A DNA stretch of 64,000 nt from positions 183,204,982-183,268,981 of the forward strand of contig NW_026947484.1 of the NCBI RefSeq assembly GCF_034190915.1. Direction: 5' to 3'. The position numbers and the translations under genes are program-made. Origin of the DNA: Cavia porcellus. Its lineage: Eukaryota; Chordata; Mammalia; Rodentia; Caviidae. The notes under the pieces were generated by a model that made no database searches, was not told the origin of the DNA, and saw nothing but the letters and a program-made list of their open reading frames with translations. This document shows positions 58,231-64,000 of this stretch, piece by piece (position 1 is the stretch's first letter; each line of letters begins with the position of its first letter).

Positions 58231-60283
58231 CTGTATGATTTTAGAGTATACTAAAATGATTTTTATGGACTAAATTTTAGAACCAAGAATATACCTGAGA
58301 AATGCAGTGTCTTTCCCAATATGGAAATGCTTGTCTGATCTTATCTATTACATATATTTGCCTGATGTAACACATTTATTGAGGAAACAATTGTATAAAT
58401 CAAGACTTTTAAAAACACTTGAGAGAGATAAAAACTTCAGAGGAATTTTAGTGTATGAAAATTAAGACCCATGTGACAAACTCAGTGCTTTAAGGAGACA
58501 GCATAAGTAGATTTCTGGTTTTGGTTTTTGGAAAAAACAATCAATGGAAACTAGAAGCATTATGGAAGCACATGGTTGTCATGGTGAAGAACCAAAGCTG
58601 GGGTTGTTCTGACAGAAAGATAACATGGGACAAGTCTTTTGTCTCCATCCTAGTTTCACTTTCCCTCGAGCAATCCTTTTGATGAAATCTAAAAGAAGCT
58701 AGTTAACAAAGATAAGTGGGTTGGGAATCTCCCAATCCAGCAAACAAAAAAGAATATAGAAAACTAGATTTGAAGCTAAGAGCCAGTAGTTTAATAGAAA
58801 TTTGATCCTGAAAGTATAAGGATGAAGTCTTGTGGCAGTTCAAAGCTGTCTGACCTATTTTAGTATACCCAACAATAAAAATGATAAATGTTTTCTTGTG
58901 CTTTTAGGTTGTTCTAGGCAGTATTAAGTGGCATGCATGAGTTAACAAGTAACATTGTGAAATAACAACCATTACCCATTAACAAGAAAGGAGAGTATTG
59001 TGGGCTACTCTCATCACTTAGAAGTATCTATAGCCTTTTACTTTATTGTCATTCTGTATTCAGCTACTATAAAACTTAAAATAACTGGATAAAGGGAGTA
59101 CTTTTTTCTGTCGGCCACATCTGGCTCAGTTCCTTCAGTAAATGTTGAGTTCCCATAGTTGCTGCCCCACAGTTTAGGGCCATCTCTAGCTTAGTACTCA
59201 AACTTCAGACTTCTTTAGCTCAGTGTTGAATAATTTGACACAGTCTCCTGTGCTTTTTAATCATCATATTGCAATGGTTATCAGTTCTCTGTAGTTTTCC
59301 TGCCTAGCAGAGTAGGAAAGAAACTTTCTTCAAGCCAAAACTCTTTTCATAATTTATGAGGAATGCTTTGCTACCATGTAACCTGTATTGTATTAAGTTA
59401 AAACTTAAAATATATGATTAGAGAAATCTTTTTATCTGTCATTGTTTCATCATGTACAAAATTCCAGAAAGATTATTGTAGCTAACAAGCAAAAACAAAT
59501 TACTCTATATTAAAACACACACACACACACACACACGCACACACACACGCACGCACACGCACACACATACACACATACACACACACAGAAAATACCTTAG
59601 CTACTAAGGGGTGTTTATATGATTAAATGCTAATAAATTTTAGATTATTTTATTTAATAAATTTTCTTTTTTAATAATTCTTGGTAGCTCTGCTATGACA
59701 GATATACATTTCTGCTTTTATGTATTGGGTGGCTTACTTATTTATTAAAAGTTTGTTGACTATTATATTCCAGGCCTGATGACAAGGCTTTTGGATATTG
59801 TATAACCATAAATAGATATGATACTAGATAAGATTTTTTTATTTGTGGTGAATACAATCAGTAAAGAAATGAACAAATTAAAAATGAATAAATACTACAT
59901 CATGTGTTAACAGTTTGCATACTAATCAGTAATTTACTTCTTATAAGTTACAACTGATTTTAGAACACAGTTTTCTTCTATTACTTTCCACAATTATGAA
60001 TGGCATTTTCTGGGAGGAAGTGAGAGAATTGGTCTTCCTAAGAGGTTTTCAACATTTGTACATTTTTAAATAGGTAAACCAATAGTTTGCATGGTTTAAA
60101 ACCATGACAGTGTCTTATTTCTGTTGTTAGAGCAAAAGTCTAGCCATAACATCAGAAATCAAAGTATTTCTATCACATTGTTTTGAATGCCACGTGGTGA
60201 ATTCATTTTCACACAGTAAATTTTTGTTTCTGAATGTCATGTCTGCAGCCTCTTTTACTGGATCACACGGTATAAACGAATTT
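58231..60283. other. 3' flank of OR13C8
   Basis: AT-rich with the CA microsatellite at 59.5 kb. No gene seen and no clear minus-strand AATAAA close to the OR stop. Confidence 0.45.
59514..59587. repeat. (CA)n microsatellite, interrupted
   Basis: About 74 bases of CA with occasional G and T interruptions (CGCACGCACACG, CATACACACATAC). Lies about 700 bases beyond the OR13C8 stop. Confidence 0.95.
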
Positions 60284-61246
60284 TCATATTTCATCAGAAA
60301 ATTCTCTCCTCCCCAGCATATTCTTAATAGCAGACTTTACATCCTTGTTCCTCAGACTATAGATGAGAGGATTGAGCAAGGGGATCACCACTCCATAAAA
60401 GAGGGAAATGAGAGCCTGCAGGATGTCTTGATTATCTGCCTCAGCAGTGGTTTTAGACTTGGGCTTTGCATACTTGAAGAAGAGGGTCCCATAGAATATA
60501 ATCACCACCGTGAGGTGGGCTGAGCAGGTGGAGGAGGCCTTACGTTTTCCTTCAGTGGAAGGAATTCTTATGATGGTAACAACAATACATAAATAAGAAA
60601 TGGAAATTATTAGCAGGGGAATAACTAGAGCAATCAGGTTTGATGCTGCCATGCTGATTACATTGATTGAAATATCAGCACAGGCCAGCTTCAGGACAGC
60701 CAGAATTTCACAGGCAAGGTGGTGAATGACATTATTGCTACAGAATGATAATTGCATTGCAAGAGATGTCTGTATCACTGAGTCAACAAGCCCAATGACC
60801 CAAGGTACAGCTGCCATGGGCACATAGACATCTTTGGTCATGATGCCAGAGTATCTCAGTGGAAAGCAGATGGCCACATAGCGGTCAAGTGCCATCATGC
60901 CTAAAAGCACACACTCTGTGACACCTGTGGCAAAGGAAAGGAACATTTGTACCATACACCCAGAGAATGAAACTTTCTTCTTTGCTCTCAGAAATGTTTC
61001 AAGGACTAGTGGGACAGAGGAGCTTGTATAACAAATGTCCAGGATGGAAAGATTGCAGAGGAAGACATACATGGGGGTGTGCAGATGAAAGTCATAGAGG
61101 ATCACTGAGATGAGTACTCCGTTTCCAAGCAGGATCATCAGGAACATCCACAAAACTAGCACAAAGAAAGCTGTCTTGAGTTCTGGATGGTCAGAAAGCC
61201 CAACCAGTATAAATCCTGTCAATGTGGAATCATTGGTTCTTTCCAT
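60284..61246 (-). CDS. OR13C8: Intact olfactory receptor OR13C8
   Basis: The ATG at 61246 (G at -3, G at +4) opens 320 codons to the stop at 60284. The N-terminus MERTNDST and long stretches such as LCNLS, KKKVSFSGCMVQMF, DSVIQT and the FSDxx end match human OR13C8 as recalled, so I regard it as the ortholog. Landmarks are the N5DS sequon, GN at 41-42, LHTPMY at 55-60, C97, MALDRYVAIC at 118-127, C169/C179/C189, SY at 217-218 and NPLIY at 292-296. Two departures from OR consensus are visible: KAFSTCSAH reads KASSTCSAH (Ser238 for Phe, TM6), and PMLNP reads PLLNP. It lies tail-to-head behind the 40-41 kb OR, both on minus. The frame is intact and the gene is probably functional. Confidence 0.94.
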   Translation of the reverse strand: MERTNDSTLTGFILVGLSDHPELKTAFFVLVLWMFLMILLGNGVLISVILYDFHLHTPMYVFLCNLSILDICYTSSSVPLVLETFLRAKKKVSFSGCMVQMFLSFATGVTECVLLGMMALDRYVAICFPLRYSGIMTKDVYVPMAAVPWVIGLVDSVIQTSLAMQLSFCSNNVIHHLACEILAVLKLACADISINVISMAASNLIALVIPLLIISISYLCIVVTIIRIPSTEGKRKASSTCSAHLTVVIIFYGTLFFKYAKPKSKTTAEADNQDILQALISLFYGVVIPLLNPLIYSLRNKDVKSAIKNMLGRREFSDEI

Positions 61247-61277
61247 GTCATTACATAGAGTTTTTCTCCAACAGAAG

Positions 61278-61295
61278 TCTGGATGATGAACAGAA
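61278..61295 (-). other. Candidate splice acceptor ahead of the OR13C8 coding exon
   Basis: On the minus strand a pyrimidine-rich run ends in CATCCAG|A at about 61279, some 32 bases upstream of the OR13C8 ATG. This fits the usual OR layout of a non-coding 5' exon spliced onto the coding exon. Motif evidence only. Confidence 0.3.
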
Positions 61296-64000
61296 AGTTA
61301 TTAATACACAACCACAGGATCCACTTTTTAAAAAGAATCACACTTTGTGTTACTTCAGTTTCATAGTTGCCTGCAACATTCTTTTACAGAGACACTAAAG
61401 CAAGTTTATATTTTAATAAGGCTTGTGCCAGCAAAGAGGTGGTGATGAGGGCTCAGTTTATAAGCATTAAACAGGAGGGAGACATCCTAGATTAAAACTG
61501 AAGATGTGGCCGAGGAGTACTGCTTAGGTAGCAACTTCAGGCCTCTTTCTCTGAGGGGTAGGGATGAAAGCCTGTTGTGATGCTGGGTGTGCAACTACGG
61601 GACCTAGATCCCTCCTTTCAACCTTAGGCTTTCCAGGTGCCCCTCCCTTATTCTAAAGGGCAACTGTGCAGTCCCAGGTGTCAGGAGCCGGAAGGGACAT
61701 GGGCTGTCTGGCTGCACTCACCTTGGAGTGAATGGCAGTTTGATAGCCAGGGAGAATGTTGAAGTGGGATGTTCCATCCACTGGAGGAGTGTGAGGCAGC
61801 AAAGGGAGCTGAAGGGAGGGGCGCGTTGGCTGTTGGCCAAGCCCTGTCCCCAGTGCACTGGAACAGTGTAGGAGACATTTTCCTTCTGTGAGACTTCGTC
61901 GTTTTCATTCTCCTTAATATTTAAGGAGAGTTGCAACAATTTAATTTTGGAGAAAATTTCTTATGTAAACATAGCCACTAGAGCAGAAATCTCAACCCAA
62001 AGTTTTCAGCATTAAGGAAAAAGATGTTTGCATCCTAGACCATGCTATTATCATTTCCTCAGGTTCTGCCACTGGACTGGCATTTGGCTGAAAATCAGTT
62101 CCCAGCAGCCCAGATTCAGCAGGAAGATGTGCTTTGATTAGTTATTATTGCCCACATTGTGATTTAAGTGTGAGTTAAAAGTCATTGTCTTAAGATCAGG
62201 GGACATGGCATCAAACCATGCAAGTGTGGCTTCCTTTCAAGTAAATTAGCGTATTGGAGAGCACTGAACCCCTTGCATGGGGAGCAGTAGAGTTTTGTGC
62301 TCTTCTCACTCTTTTATCTCTCATCAGTAAAGAAGAAAAGAGTTTGTCAATTAACATGTTATTTTCAGGTGGCCTCAATCACCTAATGTATCTGAGAGGG
62401 TCTTACTTTCTCCTTTATTTGAATACTAACCCCTGGCTTTTGGGCTGGCATATCTAATGATGCAACAGGATTTTCATTTTGTGAGGTGTTGGAGACCACT
62501 ACCCAGTGGCTCTGACAGAATTTAAAATTAACCAGTTGGCTTTCTATATTTATCTGTGAGTCTGTCCTAGGCCTTGATCACTTGCCTGGCAACAGGTGCT
62601 GATTCCTAGTAAGTGAACCTCTAAGTATCACTGGTCATGGCTGAAGCTTGTAGTGACCTCTGAGGCCAGAGATACTTCAAAGGGCAAGATCAGGCCACAG
62701 CTGAAGACACCTTGGCTCAAACACTAATTAAGTAAATAGAGACCACAAATGAAGGAATTTCACTCCTGCAGCCTGTATCCTCATAAATCCTCTATCCTGG
62801 AGATAAGAAGGTTCTCCTAATTTGGCATAATTTACTACTTGGAGAAGTCACTGAAGTGACTCCCAAGGTCCTGTTCATTTTCCGTGCTTTCCTCAGTTTC
62901 CCTGCTCTTTGTTGTTGGACCTAATAAATATGGGTGGTCCAGAGAAGTCTTTGTCTTAGCCCTAAGTGTCTCAAACTCAGCTAAAGGGATTTGACCCTCC
63001 TGGTGCGCTAAAATCATACGACTTGTTTCATTTTATTTAAGTCTCCACCATATACCCGTTTGGGAGATGGGAGATCTAGGTCAGGACCTGATAGTGAGGA
63101 GCCTAGACAAATACATTGATTTCTTTTAAAATCTATAAAGGAATTTTAAGGTTTATTACATAATACATATTTGTGTCTGTCCAGTGCTAAAGTAAAATAT
63201 GACTTGTGTTTTTATGGAGAAAAGGACATGTAATCAAAGTCATAATGTGGGCTTAAAAGGTTGAGAGTCTTTTTAAAGCTCATTTGACCTCCTGGTCTTT
63301 ATGTAGCTACATGCAATTCCTTTGAAGAAAGTAATCTTATTGAGAAAAGAACTCACCTTTATGATCTGCCAGTATCTTCCTCAATATAAGGATTGCATGG
63401 TTGAAAACAATACTTTAACCAGCTCATTTGGCCTGGGTTGTCCAGTTTCTTTCTTTCATTTCTGAGTGTGTAAGCTGCTTCACTAGAAACCCAGCAAAGA
63501 GAAATATGTTAGTTAACAAATTAAAGGATTAAAAGTTTGAGTGTCCTCGGTGCCACAGGAACCTAATTGCTTTTTGTTATTTTTTCTTTTTTTAAAAAAG
63601 AAATTGTTTTCATCTTTATATCTCAAAGTTTATCTTCTAGAAGTAATCAGCTCATTAAGGCATTGCTCATTGTGTGAAAATCGGCATATTTATTTTGTTC
63701 CTCATTTTCCTCCAGAGGCCCTATGACATACTGGACACTATACCAATCGCAATCAGAAGTACATGGGCTAAGAAGAGTCTAAAGCCCTTTTTTGAGCCCC
63801 ATGACATTACATTAGATTTGCAACTGCTCTCAGCTTTTTGTGTTCTCTTGTGTCTAACATGCTCAACAGCCTGGTCTAAGTTTCATTGCTATCACATATG
63901 CTAAGGTCATGGTAGAAAGTAGGACCTTAAAATACATTTGATTCTTCCTTGAGTTATAATTATTTGCAGTTAGAAGAGGATGAACTCCAGTTACTTTATT
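61296..64000. other. Upstream side of OR13C8, unassigned
   Basis: Holds a locally GC-rich patch (about 61500-61880) and then ordinary AT-rich sequence to the window end. Short open frames (61681-61939 minus, 62254-62457 plus, 62835-63017 minus) have no recognisable family features. An old LTR-type repeat at about 62.2-63.1 kb is possible but not shown. Confidence 0.4.

Noticed and set aside
61681..61939. Two overlapping minus-strand frames of 73-75 codons
   Set aside because: No motif or family resemblance; they fall in the GC-rich patch where chance frames are longer.

Overview
This is AT-rich mammalian nuclear DNA from an olfactory receptor (OR) gene cluster. The repeats point to a rodent outside the mouse/rat group. 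They include ID-type SINEs derived from a tRNA, with ...TAGCTCAGCGGCATAAG... and ...GAGTTCGATCCCCGGTACC... signatures and A-rich tails. There are also B1 (7SL-derived) SINEs with an internal duplication of about 30 bp, and B1 units fused to ID-like units. Several lineage-specific L1 families are present. I cannot fix the species from sequence alone. All recognisable protein-coding loci belong to OR family 13, which in human sits mainly on 9q31.1, with related genes on 9p13.3.

There are five OR loci. OR13C7-like (6357-7319, +) and OR13C8 (60284-61246, -) are intact 320-residue single-exon reading frames. An OR13C2/C5/C9-like gene (17753-18706, +) is complete except for one in-frame TAA at codon 261. 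An OR13D1-like gene (40399-41326, -) is broken by one inserted base. A fifth, strongly decayed locus (about 11780-12500, -) is a sister of the 40-41 kb gene. It is split over all three frames and lacks about 57 codons. The 11-12.6 kb and 39.6-41.4 kb blocks also match outside the coding part, so they look like an old segmental duplication.

The rest is mostly retrotransposon. The segment 28.1-38.7 kb is a nested stack. An old L1/HAL1-type ORF1 fragment (+) is split by a complete minus-strand element (28945-32425, 15-bp target duplication) that has a 5'UTR, a broken ORF1 and a 3'UTR but no ORF2, like a half-LINE. Beyond it lies an old L1 ORF2 fragment, interrupted by an unassigned segment of about 760 bp, which is itself interrupted by a 5'-truncated L1 ORF2 copy (33351-37638, 12-bp target duplication). 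Other L1 pieces lie at 7.8-10.2, 22.9-23.5, 43.3-44.3, 49.8-52.6, 54.3-54.9, 56.3-56.8 and 57.7-58.2 kb.

Functionally the genes act independently. Each OR would be expressed one allele per olfactory sensory neuron and signal through Golf and adenylyl cyclase III. No operon, CRISPR array, rRNA or stand-alone tRNA gene is present. The best candidate for an undescribed element is the ORF2-less LINE family. Second is the unassigned 760-bp segment, which contains a 143-codon open frame.
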